A DNA stretch of 64,000 nucleotides, taken from assembly GCA_033557465.1 (NCBI GenBank), contig CM066044.1, positions 196,346,184 to 196,410,183 of the forward strand, written 5' to 3'. Shown here one piece after another: positions 28,320-40,232 of this stretch. The position numbers and the translations under genes were made by a program. The notes beneath the pieces were generated by a model. That model saw only the letters and a list, made by a program, of their open reading frames with translations, ran no database searches and was not told the origin of the DNA. Source of the DNA: Ichthyophis bannanicus. Taxonomy: Eukaryota > Chordata > Amphibia > Gymnophiona > Ichthyophiidae. Position 1 is the first letter of the stretch; each line of letters begins with the position of its first letter.

Positions 28320-29880
28320 GAAGGTTTGTGGACCCCGGTGGAGCCGCAGTTGATAGGTGGTCACCTAAGTTGATTTTACCCCGCCTGGGCCCAACTCGGA
28401 ATGTACACCTGTGTCCTGGAGCTCATTTGTGCTTCCCAAGAAGGAAGATTTTTGGTGGTAAACGGGGCCATCTGGGTCCCGCATTTTCACATGGAGACTC
28501 TGTGGTCCGTCATTGTGGCATCCAACAGGGGGAGTTCTTGACGTCCCTGGATCTGTCCAAAGTGTACTTGCATATTCCCATTTGCCCAGAGCATCAGCAG
28601 TTTTTGCAGTGCCGCAGGGGCCTTTTCAGATTCTTCCTTTCGGGCTGGCCACTATCTTGAGTGTTCATTAGGTGATGGTAGTGGTAGTGGCAGCCCTACA
28701 GATGCAGGGCATCCTAGTACACCCATATCTGGATGATTGGTTGATTCATGCAAAGTCCTTGCAGGAGAGTCGGAAGGTGATGGCCTGTGTGATAACGCCA
28801 GCTGCAGGAGCTTGGCTGGGTTGTGAATTTTGCCAAGAGTTAGTTCTCCCCGATGCAGTCCTTGGCGTATCTGGGTGCCTACTTCGACACATGGTGGGGG
28901 GTGGTTTTTCTGCTAGAGGGCAGAATAGTGAAGCTGCAGGGACAGTGCAGAGTTTGCAGATAGTTCCAAACCCATGGGCAGGGGAATCATCTGCAGGTGC
29001 TTGGCTCGATGGCAGCCTCTTTGGAGTTAGTCCCTTGGGCACAACTCCACACATGTGGAACTTCTGGTGCAGTGATCCCCATAGGTGCAGACAATGGATA
29101 TTCACCTAGCTCTCCCATGACAGGCTTGGGCGAATTTGGGCTGGTGGCTTGACTCGTCAAACCTTGTGACCATCCCCTCGAGACCCCAGACTGGGTGTTG
29201 GTGACAACGGAGGCCAGCTTCTTCAGTTGGGGTGGCTCATTGTCAGGGCCGTATAGTCCAGGGTCAGTGGTCCCAGAGGAGTGCTGCTGGCTTATAAATC
29301 ACCTGGAGACCAGGGAGTGCTTCTTGCCCTGGAGCTTTTCCTTCCTATGGGGACAGGCTATGACAGTGCTGTCTGACAAAGCCACAGTTGTGGCAAACAT
29401 CAACTAGCAGGGCAGTACTCTGAGCTTGCTGATGGTGGTGGAAGCGATCTCACTTCTGCAGTAGGTGGAAGCCCACCTGCTTCCACTCTCGGCAGCACAT
29501 GTGGCCAGAACGGAGAATGTCTAGGCGGATTACCTGAGCTATCATCTCTTGGCCCCGGGGGAGTGTTCCCTGTCTGAGTCAGTATTCCTGCTAATCATAG
29601 ACTTGATGGCCACATTGTTGAATGCCAAGGCCTGCAGGTGCAGTGAATGCATAGTGGAGGGGCTTGATGCACTTGTCCAACCCTTGGCTCAGAGGAGGGC
29701 TTCTCTATGTGTTTCCTCCATGGCCACTGATCGGGCGCATCCTACAGAGGGTGGAGGCCCACCCGGGACACGTTGTGGTGGTGGCCCAGGTGGCTGTGAT
29801 TTGTTGACCTGGTGCAGCTCCAGGTGACAGCCTCTCCCTTGGGAGACAGGACTTCTGACACAGGGTCTTGTCTGGATGCC
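28320..29880 (+). pseudogene. DIRS RT, RNase H and methyltransferase-like remnant
   Basis: RT: 'GEFLTSLDLSKVYLHIPICP' (motif A) and 'ILVHPYLDDWLIHAKSLQES' (catalytic Y-L-D-D retained). RNase H: 'VLVTTEASFFSWGGSLSG', where TTDAS has become TTEAS, and 'AMTVLSDKATVVANIN' with the catalytic Asp. Methyltransferase-like: 'LLIIDLMATLLNAKA'. Broken into at least five frames. Confidence 0.78.
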
Positions 29881-29884
29881 GGGC

Positions 29885-30925
29885 ATGGATCGGTTCTTGC
29901 TTACGGCTTAACTCTTGAAAAGGGGGCATCTGAGGTGCAGGAGGTACTTCCCTAAGGTGGTTGATACCTTATTGCAGACATGGAAGCATTCCACGTCCTT
30001 GGCCTATGTGTGGGTCTGGCGCATCTTTGAGGCTTGGTGCCAAGAGCAGGAGGTGCATTCTCTAGGGGCCACTCTTCTAGATCTTCTGGCTTTCCTACAG
30101 GATGGTCTCGATAAGGGTTTGGCCTTAAACTCCTTGAAGGTAGAGGTTGCAACCTTGGCTTGCTTCTGGGACAGGGTACAAGGCGAGATCCTTGCCTCTC
30201 ACCGGGATCTGGTCTGTTTTCTTTGTGGGGGGTCAAGCACTTGAGACCACCTTGTCATCCCCTGGTTCTGTCCTGGGACCTTAACTTGGTTATTTCTGTG
30301 CTCGCAGGGGCTCCAATCAAATCTCTTTTGAGAGCCTCCTTGAAGGATTTAGCACTCAAGGTGGTGTTTTTAGTGGACGTTTGCTCGGCATGTCGTATCT
30401 CGGAGCTTCAGGCTCTCATGCAGGGAGCCTTATTTGGTGATCACAAAGGAAGGGGTGGTCCTTCATCTAGTTCCTTCCTTCCTTGCCGATGGTAGTTTTG
30501 GCATTTCACATTAATCAAACAATGACCTTGCTGGGCCCCTGGATTTGGTGGAGTCTAGGGATTTGCGCTTAAGTGGTACTTGAAGATGACTGAGGCATTT
30601 CGGTGCTCGTAAAGTCTCTTCATGCTGTTTGGTAGATTTCGCAAGGGCAAGGCAGTGGCCAACATGTCTCTTTCCCATTGGATTCAGTGTGCCATGGAAT
30701 CTGCATATTTGCTGAAAAGTTGCGCTTCCCCTGGCCCATTTTACCAGGGCTCAGGCAGCCTCTTGGACGGAGTTCAATCTTGTCCCACCATGGGATATTT
30801 GCTAGGCGGTGATGTCATTGTTACTCCCTTTTAAGCATCATTAACAGCTGGATATTCAGGCCCGTCAGGATGCAGCTTTCAGGACTTGGATGTTGCAGGC
30901 TGGAGTTTCAGTTCCCATCCCATGA
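29885..30925 (+). pseudogene. DIRS tyrosine recombinase remnant
   Basis: 'RRYFPKVVDTLLQTWKHSTS' and 'LAYVWVWRIFEAWCQEQEVH' match the core-binding part, 'LDKGLALNSLKVEVATLACF' the next helices, and 'SLKDLALKVVFLVDVCSACR' with 'ISELQAL' the region of the first catalytic Arg, which survives as C-R-I-S-E-L. The His box is frameshifted ('PFYQGSGSLLDGV'), and the Tyr region lies near 30830. Inactive. Confidence 0.75.
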
Positions 30926-30939
30926 TAATGCTGATTTGT

Positions 30940-31045
30940 TATGTCTCACGTGTCTGGACTGGACTGGAGGGATGAACTGGAAGATGGAATTAGATCTTTC
31001 CTGCTAATTTTCTTTCCTGGAGTCCCTCAAGTCCAGGAACCTCCC
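30940..31045 (+). repeat. DIRS internal complementary region (decayed copy)
   Basis: 'ctgctaattttctttcctgg' is the reverse complement of the right terminus at 31520-31545. The preceding 'tggactggactggagggatg' resembles the inverse of left termini at 40039 and 42324, although this copy's own left end is absent. Confidence 0.75.
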
Positions 31046-31751
31046 AGGACTTGACTTCTGTCACTCTCTGGTCTTGTCTCTATTCTAAAGATGCTGTTTG
31101 CTGCAATGGGTGACTTTTTTTTTCCAGGCCAGTTAGTTGGGGTCGTCCTCTCTTTGTTTTGTTGTAGTTCTAGGGGATTCCGCTGTGCCGTTGCACTACT
31201 TGCTCTCCCCATTGCAGACTTGGTCCTTAGTGAGGGGGGGGGTAGTTTCGTGTTTTGCAAAAAAAAAAAGAATTAATGTTGTGTTGAGATCATCGGTGGC
31301 AATGTGTGTATGCTGTTTCTGGTGCACGACTTGGTACGAAGTTGATGAAGCTGTTGAGGTTCTGGGACTCCATTCTGTTGCTTTGTGAGTTTCATACTGG
31401 CTCTGCAGGAAAGCACAGGCTACTTAAGTGAGAAGTTTGAGTTTGCTGTTCCTCTCCATCTGCTGGTGGATGAGCATAACACATGCATCTGGACTGGACT
31501 GGACTGGAGTGGAGGGACTCCAGGAAAGAAAATTAGCAGGTAAGATCTAATTTTACCTTTTTGTTTTTGTATTCAGAAGAGCCAGATTTCATAGATTTTC
31601 AGCAGCCACATCCATCTCCAGGATACACCAAATCCCACAGAGCCTGTCCTCTGGGCATAAGTTTCCAGCTGTGTGGGATTGATGTACATATGACACTCCA
31701 AACAGATAATGATGGAGGGGTGAAGAAGCTTTCATGGTGGATACATTTTAA

Positions 31752-31956
31752 CCCTTTCAAGGCCTACTTTAAATTTTTAATCCACATTCTGCAGCTGGGT
31801 TAATTTTTGCATATTTCAGGAAAATTGTACCCATCTTATTCAATATGTTCTAATAGTGATTTTCCTTCTGCTATGGTCATGTATTATATACCATTTGATA
31901 GGAATATTTAGTCGGAATTTTGGATCCCAAGAGTTTTGGGCTCGGCCTGGAAAGGG
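31752..31956. mobile_element. piggyBac-type MITE (205 bp)
   Basis: Flanked by TTAA at 31748-31751 and 31957-31960. It starts 'ccctttcaaggcc' and ends 'ggcctggaaaggg'. Its first about 150 bp and last about 50 bp closely match the two ends of the transposase-bearing element at 32566-35147, so it is an internal-deletion derivative of that family. Confidence 0.9.
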
Positions 31957-31960
31957 TTAA

Positions 31961-32561
31961 GAAATCCAAAGTAATTGGGCAGCGAGAGTGCAGAATTTTG
32001 TCATAAATGATTTGCAGGTAGCATATTGGGTATTCCTTGTTTTATCAACAAAAGTGTATAAACTGGTAAAATCGGAGTTGACTTTATAGTACAGACAAAC
32101 AGTGTCCTCTTTCTTCCCCCCCCCCCCCAAAAAAAAAGAAAAAAGGACATCCCAAGGAACCAGAGGCTGTATGGCAGGCAGAGATATATACACAGAAAAT
32201 GAAATCTTGTTCCTGTAGTTGGCTGCGCTTTCAGAAAGAAACCCCATGCAGAGTTTCCCTTTGAAAAAGAATGCACAGTGCAGTGGTTATAAGGCGGATC
32301 TGGCAGTGGTTTGTTTTTAAACTTCACTGAAACATTTTCAGGAGCTCTGTCAAGATAAGATCTTTCATTCTTCTTGAATACATTCTCTCTTGCTTGCCTG
32401 GATTCATTTAAAAGTTGAACTTTGGGCTACATATGCTAAGCATTTTTTCTATAGACATGAAATGTGAAAACCCCTTTTAATGTATCTAGCCCAAATATCT
32501 TGACAATTATACATTTGCATAATAATGCCTCAGGGTCTACTCCCCTTAGGCAATCCTGGAT
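31961..32561. other. No recognisable feature
   Basis: 600 bases between two piggyBac insertions, with a C10/A9 homopolymer pair near 32117-32137. No coding or repeat signature was recognised. Confidence 0.5.
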
Positions 32562-32565
32562 TTAA

Positions 32566-35147
32566 CCCTATCAAGGCCCCCTTTAAATTTCTAATCCACA
32601 TTCTGCAGCCGGGTTAATTTTTCCATATCTCAGGAAAATTGTACCTGTCTTATTCAATATGTTATAACAGTGATTTTCTTTCTGCTATGGTCATGTATTA
32701 TATACCATTTGATAGAAAAATGAGACAGCAACACAAATATGTATAACTGAAGGCTCAAAAACATGAAAATAGGTGCACTTTATTTATAAAAGCAATCGTT
32801 ATTAGTTGCATACATTCGATTTAATTTTAACTGATCATAAAAATTACAAGTTATTTAAGATCTTCATTATTATGAAAATATGCAAAACATGGTGCAGCAC
32901 AGAGAGGTACATTTCCACAGTCAGCACAGTGATATTTAGTTTCAACACGTTTACGATTGTCACCAGCAACATGACGATGTCCGAGACTCTCATTGCACAC
33001 GCGACACTGTCGAAATATGGTAGTTCTCTTCTCAGTTGGTGGAATGAGACTAGGGAAATGTCTAGCAGTCAAACGAAATGGGGAAACACCAGTACTTGGT
33101 CGGCCACCAGCATCATATGCACTAGCATCAGGACCAACTGCTTCAATGATAGCCAAGATAAGCTTCATATGGAAGTCAAGTCCTGTTACTTTCTCCTCTG
33201 GGTGGGACTTGCTCCAGAGTATCTGAGCATTGAGTACTGCTATGTCCAACAGATGAAAGGCAACTTTCTTGTACCACTTTACAGTTTTGCGCAGAAAAGC
33301 ATAATACTCCAATAACTGATCTGTTCTGTCTACACCGCCCATTATGTTGTTGTAGTCAACGATAACTTGTACCTTTCGAATTGGCTGATCATTACGATCT
33401 CTTTTTTCCAGTGTCAACTACAGAGCCATCATGACAGTTGGACAACATTGTTACATAATTCTTATCATACCAGCAAAGTGCTAGCAGTTTATCTGTTGTA
33501 CGATATGTGACATCTCCTCGTTTCAATTTGCTTCCATCTACATTTAGATGCAGGTCAGTAGGCATACCAACTTGACTGGATTGTACCGTTCCAAAGCAGG
33601 ATGTTGCTCGGTCATACAGATCCATACAGAGTTCTGGACTGTTGTAGTAGTTATCCACAGCCAATCGATAGCCTTGATCAAGCAGTCCATCCATCAGATT
33701 CAGCACAATACAGTAGCTACTGCCATGTAAACCATCACTTAGAACTGCATCTTGACCTGAGTATAGCATATACGTCCAGGTGTATCCACTATGTGACTCA
33801 CACAGCTCATATGATTTGATGCCAAATCTTGAGCGTGTTGTAGGTATGTATTGTTTGAAATATAACCTTCCTTTGAAAAACAGTAGAGATTCATCAATTG
33901 AAATGTCTTGTTCCGGGATATAAACAATTTGGAATTGCTTTGTGATAATGTCATAGAATGGACGAAGCTTCAAAATGCGATCACCCTCGGGTTTCTGCAT
34001 TGTTTTGAAAGTGAAGGGCCTGTAATATTCGCTTATATGTATTTCGGCTCATTACTGATGGAAAGAATGGAGTTTCTAACAATTGTTGACCTGACCAGTA
34101 CAAGTCGATCATAGTCTTCTTGATTATTCCCATAGCCATCGTCAACGCCAACATTCTCCATATAGCATTATGGTCAACGTCTTGCCATTTTCTCATTTGG
34201 GCATGAGGCTTGTCAGCTGGTATTTTAGCACACAGTTCTGCTGCATAGTGATTTGTCTCAAGAACAATCATTGAAATTAGTTCATCTGTAACAAAGAGCT
34301 TGTAGAAGTCCAATTTAGTTGCATTGACACCCATACGTTTGGCTATGCCTGGTTGTGCAATGAAAGGAAACTGACAGACGTCTTTTGGAGTTGTTTTCCA
34401 TGGAAGACTGCTTCTTCTTGTCCGTACTTGTGATGTAGTTGCACTATCACCACGGTCTACAGTACGACAGCAAAGCTTCCCTCTGCCAGGAGGGTTTGTA
34501 TTTACAGATGGTTCAGCCGCGGCCACAACTGTAAATGAAAATGTTTTATTATAGTTGACATTTTTCAAACTGAACAATTTATTAATATAAATGTGACATT
34601 TAGTGTTTTGTTATACCTAAAGACATAGCTGATATATAGGTGACATAAATAATGATTGCAAATAATTGCTAACCTGGAGGTTCAGCTGCGGCTGCTACTG
34701 AATCTGGGTCACTGTCATCCGAGCCTTCAAAGTCCACATTTTTGGTGAAAACCTCTTCAGTTTCATTATCAATGACATCTTCGCCACTACTATTACTGTT
34801 ACCATCACTTTCTGTGAGAAACCTAATCACTTCGGCAGCTTTATATCGTTATTTACGCATTCGTTTACCAGTTGACTCCATCTTGTTTACTTTGCTTTTA
34901 ATTCTAAATGACCTATTGCTAATGACCTATTTGCAGGTTATTTTCTGGCTGTTTTGGCCTGGTGTATAAATAGAAACACTAGCACAACTCTCTTTTCATT
35001 AGTCAAAATGTGTGTTGTCATTAGCTTCCGGTATTTCGCTCATTAATATTTAGTATTTGCATCATTGCGCTGATCCCGAATATTTCGGGCTCGGCCATTT
35101 GTTCAGAATTTTGGGTTCCAAGTATTTCGGGACCGGCCTGGAAAGGG
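32566..35147 (-). mobile_element. piggyBac transposon, transposase-bearing (2,582 bp)
   Basis: TTAA at 32562-32565 and 35148-35151 bounds the element. The ends are 'ccctatcaaggcc' and 'ggcctggaaaggg'. One transposase gene on the minus strand fills 32851-34881. The long subterminal block 'attctgcagccgggttaatt' is shared with the MITE at 31752. Confidence 0.93.
32851..34881 (-). pseudogene. piggyBac transposase with one intron; recently inactivated
   Basis: Cut-and-paste DDE transposase. Exon 1 starts with ATG at 34881 (MESTGKRMRK, then a premature TAA at codon 11) and is acidic ('EGSDDSDPDS'). A GT...AG intron, 34529-34673, separates it from exon 2, and splicing joins P-P-V-V-A in frame. Exon 2 has the N-terminal DDE_Tnp_1_7 region ('LYWSGQQLLETPFFPSVMSR'). 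After a frameshift near 33985 come 'DISIDESLLFFKGRLYFKQY' (first catalytic Asp) and 'YRLAVDNYYNSPELCMDLYD' (second). After a second frameshift near 33405 in an A-run comes 'YNNIMGGVDRTDQLLEYYAF' (third). A Cys-rich zinc-binding tail ends it ('CRVCNE', 'CADCGNVPLCAAPCF'). One stop and two single-base shifts break it. Confidence 0.88.
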
Positions 35148-35424
35148 TTAAGGCTATACAAAACCAGTTTAATAATTTAGTTTTCAGGCCCAGAGCTTTT
35201 GGAATCGAGATAGAAGAAAAAAAGCCATTTGATCAAACTCATCCAGTTGCGTAGAAATGCTAATAGCCCTCAGATTGTTTTGTCTGTTCCAATGCTCCAA
35301 GTTTTCTCAGCATTCTTAGAGAATGAAAAATTGTCTTGCAGTGCTTCAGACTTGTTGTTCTTTTAGCATATCTTCTGTTTCTCTAGTGCACACCTCAGCA
35401 TCCTTTTTTTAAGTGTCTGAATGG

Positions 35425-35643
35425 AGGAGTAGCCTACTGGTTGGAGCAGCAGGCCGAGAACCAGGGAAGCAAGTGTTCAAATCCTGTTTCTAACAATCCT
35501 TGCGAATTTGGGCACGTCACGTCACCTTCCCATGATCTTAGATACAACTTAGATTTCCTAGACAATATGGACTTGTGCACCTGATTGTAACTTGCCTTGA
35601 ACTCAGATTTGGAAAAGACCGCTAATAAAAATCTAAGTTCAGG
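35425..35643 (+). mobile_element. SINE, monomeric subfamily
   Basis: The head 'ggaggagtagcctactggtt' (A-box-like) and 'gtgttcaaatcctg' (B-box-like) lead to 'tgggcacgtcacgtcacctt', a CORE-like block, then an L2-unlike 'acttgccttgaactcagatt' tail ending in 'aataaaaatctaa'. It lacks the internal duplication of the 22626 type. Confidence 0.7.
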
Positions 35644-36115
35644 CAGCTACAACAAGTTGTGATACATTTTTCATTAGCCTTTCTATCTTTGCATCCAGGC
35701 TGGAAGCAATCTCTTTTTTTTTTTTTTTTTCGGTGCCAATTTGTGCATTATTTGACAGACTGCATCTGCAGAGACTGACGCCTCTGTCCAATCCCCTTCT
35801 TCTGTTATTGACTCCTTCATCAGGCCTGTCCCGCCAAGAATCGGCTTTCTAAAGCAAAGTGTGGATATTGATCTTTTTTCCCACTGTCTCCTTTGCCATA
35901 CTGCAGCTAGAGTTTTCTTCTCTGTTATAGAAATTCAGGATTTTTAGGATTAGTTGCTCTCCCTAGCCTGACATCATATGATCCGGACAGTAGGTTATTG
36001 AATTCTTGAAAATTTCTAAAAGAGGAGGCATTAGGCAGATGAAGTAAAGTAAAAGAAATTAAGGTAAGATAATGAAATAGAATGCAATAAAAGAAAAATA
36101 AGGGAAAGAGAGGGA
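35644..36115. other. No recognisable feature
   Basis: Contains a T19 run near 35712-35730; no gene or repeat was recognised. It is the left flank of the hAT insertion. Confidence 0.45.
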
Positions 36116-36123
36116 GAAATATG

Positions 36124-39100
36124 CAGGGGTAGCTCAAGGCAGTCTGCCGCCTGAGGCAAGGTATGAGGTGGCATCGCATAAGGCCATACTGAGCCAGAAT
36201 TGTGCCCTGTGCACATTGGGCGCGCCCTCCCCTTCCTCCTCATACCGCTGTCTAGCCGCTGCCTGCTGCTGCCCTCTGTTTTCTCCACAGCGGTGGCGGC
36301 AGCAGGGCAAGAGCAGGCAGAGGCTGCATGGAGGTATGGGGAGGGGGTGTGCCTGACGTGCAAGTCGCCGGCAGCAGTTCTGTTTTCTCCCTGCTCTGAT
36401 GTCGCGTCAGAGGAGGGAGGGACCAGAACTGCAGAAAGATCTGAAAAGGCTTAGGGGGTGCATTTTGGCTATCTGCTGTTGCCCTGCCGCCGCTGAGAGA
36501 ACAAAATGTGGCAGCAGCAGGGCAACAGCAGGCAGCCGAAATGCACCCCCTAAGTCTTTACACCCTGTGCGGCCGCACCGCTCGCACAGGGCTAGGTACG
36601 GTACTGGCTTCACACTTCCCACCCCTTCCCCCTGAGGCACTCAAAGGGAGGGCCCCCACAGAATGCTGGTCAAGTTGCAGGGTGGGGATATCGCCTAGTT
36701 CTGAACACGCTTCAAGTAGTTGCCCCAAGATAAAAAGAACACAATTTATATTAGCAGGTTATATGCTAGAGAAAATTAAAACTTTGCAAACATGGATTAT
36801 ACTCTGCAAAAACTTGTTGCAGTTAAATTATATAGCCTGGAGCTCTAATATAAAATATATTGACAAGCGATCCTGCATCCTGGCCCTTGTTAAATACAAA
36901 TATATATTCTGTAGCCACAGAAGTCCCCTTGCAGAGCAGAACCAGGACATTTTCCTATACAACTCGCCATACAGAAAGTAGTGATTTTGGTTTCATTTCA
37001 GTAAGAGCCCTAGGGCTGTTTCAAGCCCTAAATGCGCGCTGTGTGACTTGCACATCTGGCACAGCCCCCTCCATCACAAGTTGATTTGCCCCATGCTCAG
37101 CATCTCCCTATCTTACCTCCATGTACAGCTGGCTCCTCCCCGTGCTGCCTGCCCTTGTCCAGCCACTGCCACCTTTTGCATTCTGGTGGCAGCAGCAGCA
37201 GAGCGTACATCCAATTGGGAAAAAAAACAGTGGATCTTTCCAACTCCACGCTTGCATGTTGGCCTGATCCTTCCCTCCCTCCTCTGGCGTATGCTTGCAT
37301 CAGAGGAGGGAGGGACCAGACCAGCCATTCAAGTGCAGAGTTGCAAATACCCGCGTTTTGAATGGCTGGTCCGGTCCCTCTCGCCTTCTTTTGATGAGAG
37401 CCTACGTCAGAGGAGGGAGGGATCAGGCCAACATGCAAGCGCGGAGTCTGAAAGGCCTACGTGGGGTTTTTTTGTTATTGTTTTCTTCTTCATTTGGATG
37501 TCCACTCTGTTGCTGCTGCCGTGGGAATGCGAAAAGCGGTGATGGCGGGGCAAGGGCAGGCAGCGTGGGGGGAACAGATGTCAGCAACCCCAAATGCGCC
37601 CCTATTTTTTTTTGCACCCTGTGCGACTGCACCGCTCATACAGAAATAGATATGACGCTGTTCTCTCCAATACCATGCATATTATGAAGTAATACAAAAC
37701 CCTACAAAAGTATTTCATGATAGAACAAATCTACCATTCCATAACATCACCAAGGGGCTATGTAGGAAAAGGCAGCACTAAGGAATATGTTTACTAAGCT
37801 AGGCTAACCATTAACCTGTACTATTTGTGAGCCCTATAACACCAATATACCTATTGGGAAAATTGAACAAGTTAGATTACTACAGATCCCTACTCAGAAC
37901 CTCAATGATAACAGAACACAGACAACCGTAAGAACAGAATAAAATACCACAAAATAAAAAACATACACAAAAACTGGCTAGACCCAGCCTAAAGGGCAGT
38001 GCCAGAAAACTAGAACCTGTAGCTTGGTAGTGACAGTCTCAATCATTATGTTAATTGTGCTTTTTATGTTTTTATTGTTAATGTGTTTTTATGTGGTTGT
38101 GCAACCCTTTGAATGCTTTTGCAGACTAGTGATATATGAGAGCTTTTTAAATTAAATAAAATAAAATAGAAAGACGCATCTTCTCCTGTACAGTGTAAAA
38201 TAAAACAGTAGCAAATGTAAGTCGTCAAAACTGCCACATTCCAATCACTGAATTGAAAATACAATTACTTTTATTCTGCCTTTCCTGTCTGCTGCTTTTA
38301 TTTTTCTGACCATGCTGGTCCCACACTCTGATTTTGCTTTGCTCTGTTCTTTTAACTCTATTTCTAGGACCTCCTGTCCATTTGCCATTACTTTTCTTGT
38401 TTCCTGTCGTCTTCGCTTCCTTCCCTACATCCATTTCTGACATTGATCTCTCTTTCCCTTTCAACTTTCTGCCATTTAATTTTCTGCTTTTCTATCCACC
38501 TTGATTTCATCCCTCCTTCTCACCATCCAGTGTGCAAATTTGGTCTTTCATTACTGCATTTATCTATAGATTTCCATCCCTTTCACCCCCCGCCCCCACC
38601 ATGTCCACAATCTTTCCCTCTCTTCCTTCCTCTTTCATGTACAGAATCTTCCTGCTGTTCCCTTTTCCCATATCCATCATTCCCACCCCTCCCCGGCCTA
38701 CATTCAGCATTTTCCCTCGCTTCTCTTTCCATGCTGCTGTTGCTGCTATCGTCTCAGGTCCGCAGCAGCAGTACAAGAGGAGAGCAGCGGGGCCTTGGAG
38801 TTCATAGGTGTGCATGCTCGGAGGCTGCCAGTCCCACCCCCTCAGTGAAAACTACCTGGGTTGGAGGCGATGGCATCAGCAGATACTCGCCCTGTGCATG
38901 GGTTCTGTGGCGCCATGCTGCCCTTTTACTTCTTTTGCTTTAGGCATGTTTGCGGTTTTTCTTCTTCAACTTCCTCCTCACCCCCTCCCGCAAAGGCATC
39001 CTGCTTTCTGGCTCAAGCGGAAGAAATAAAAAAGCAAAGTAGACCTTTTTCCTGTCAGAGAACAGAATGAGGCTGCCATAGCAGATGTGTTTTTTGGGTA

Positions 39101-39172
39101 CTTATTGCCACCCCCTAAAATTTGCCATCTGAAGTGGCCATGCCACTCTGTTTAATGATAGAGCTACCCCTG
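36124..39172. mobile_element. Nonautonomous hAT element (3,049 bp)
   Basis: Terminal inverted repeats are 'caggggtagctc' and 'gagctacccctg'. An 8-bp duplication with one mismatch flanks it: 'gaaatatg' (36116-36123) and 'gaactatg' (39173-39180). No transposase is visible. The interior repeats a G+C-rich module ('gcagcagggcaagagcaggc', 'gcaccctgtgcgactgcacc') at about 36200-36640 and 37030-37640. AT-rich segments (36710-37000 and 37690-38260) and pyrimidine-rich sequence (38440-38730) sit between, probably acquired or nested DNA. Open frames here are compositional. Confidence 0.82.
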
Positions 39173-39180
39173 GAACTATG

Positions 39181-40038
39181 TAACACTGGGGAAGTGGGAA
39201 GGAAAGTTTCAGCAGCATGCATAAATGGGGGTGGAAAGAAGGAATAAAATATATGGAAAAAAAATTAGCCCAGTTGAAATTCAGAATTTAGCTATTAAAC
39301 AAGATGTACTGTTCACAGATTTAACATATTGCATTCTGTTTCTTAACAAAAGGTGGCAACAGCAGGGGCTTTCTTTTCTTTGTTTTAATACGACGGCTTA
39401 CTCCTGTTCCTTTTTATATTTCCAGCTCGGTCAGAACGAAGGCTGGGATCTGGCATTGTGAATCACCATTTACAATTTTTTACAAACATTGGCCCTAATT
39501 CTTTCCCCCCTCTTCCTTTTTTTCCCTTCCCTTCTCAAATACAACATACCTAGTCTGATCAGTGTAACAACTGTCCTCTGTTGGGGGTCTTGTACCACAG
39601 TCTTCAATCATGGTCCTTGAAATGGGCCACTAAATGTCACCCTTAATCAAAGAATACAGTTCCCTTCTCCCAGGGGCGGTGAGCTCTGCCTCCACAGCAT
39701 CTGCAGCCAAACTGAAGAGAAGGAAGGACTTTCTATTAGGGCTGGGCTTGGGGTGTGGGGTTTTATTTTTGTAAGTTACTTTTTTCCCTAAGACTTAAGA
39801 TTAGAAGATTCATTGCCATCATGCTGTCTTCTCTCTGGTGCTGGGATGTGTCACAGCATTCAACCCTCTCATTGACATTGGATGGTTCTTTCTCCTGCAG
39901 TGAATAAGTAGTAACATTCTTCAAAGAAAACTGCCAATGTTACTATATTTCTTTATACCTCATATTTATTAACCCATCGAAATTCTTCTGGTGCTTTTAC
40001 AAAATGTAACAGACATAATTTATAACTTAAATCAAATA
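39181..40038. other. No recognisable feature
   Basis: Nothing supports a gene or a known repeat. Short homopolymer tracts only. Confidence 0.45.
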
Positions 40039-40232
40039 TTCCTTATCATCCCTCCAATCCAGTCTCGACTTGCACCTCTGAGTAGTGTACCTCTTCCAGC
40101 AGCTTGGAGATTGAGCATGTCATCTTTCTGATTACACCAGTGTACTTATGCAGCTGGCACCGCCTACCAGCCCCAGTACAGTCAGTCTCCAAGCAGCTGG
40201 AGGAGGTAGTGAGCCAGGGTGCTGGACTCACT
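40039..40232 (+). repeat. DIRS outer left inverted terminal repeat
   Basis: Starts 'ttccttatcatccctcc' and is the approximate reverse complement of 48770-48925, including 'tctccaagcagctgga'. Confidence 0.8.

Larger units (their letters stand above)
26592..31557 (+). mobile_element. Decayed DIRS copy, left end missing
   Basis: Gag, RT, RNase H, methyltransferase-like and recombinase remnants keep the order of the intact copy at 2993-8944. The right terminus 'caggaaagaaaattagcagg' lies near 31530-31557, with an internal complementary region at 30940-31045. No matching left terminus exists; sequence begins just after the RTE 3' end, so either the left end was lost or the RTE landed in it. Numerous stops and frameshifts. 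Confidence 0.85.

Noticed and set aside
34742..34969. Plus-strand 75-codon ORF
   Set aside because: Antisense to the acidic first exon of the piggyBac transposase.
36200..37690. Multiple short ORFs on both strands
   Set aside because: Compositional frames in G+C-rich repeated modules of the hAT element; no conserved motif.
38443..38943. 166-codon Pro/Ser/Leu-rich ORF
   Set aside because: Pyrimidine-rich low-complexity sequence; not conserved with anything recognisable.
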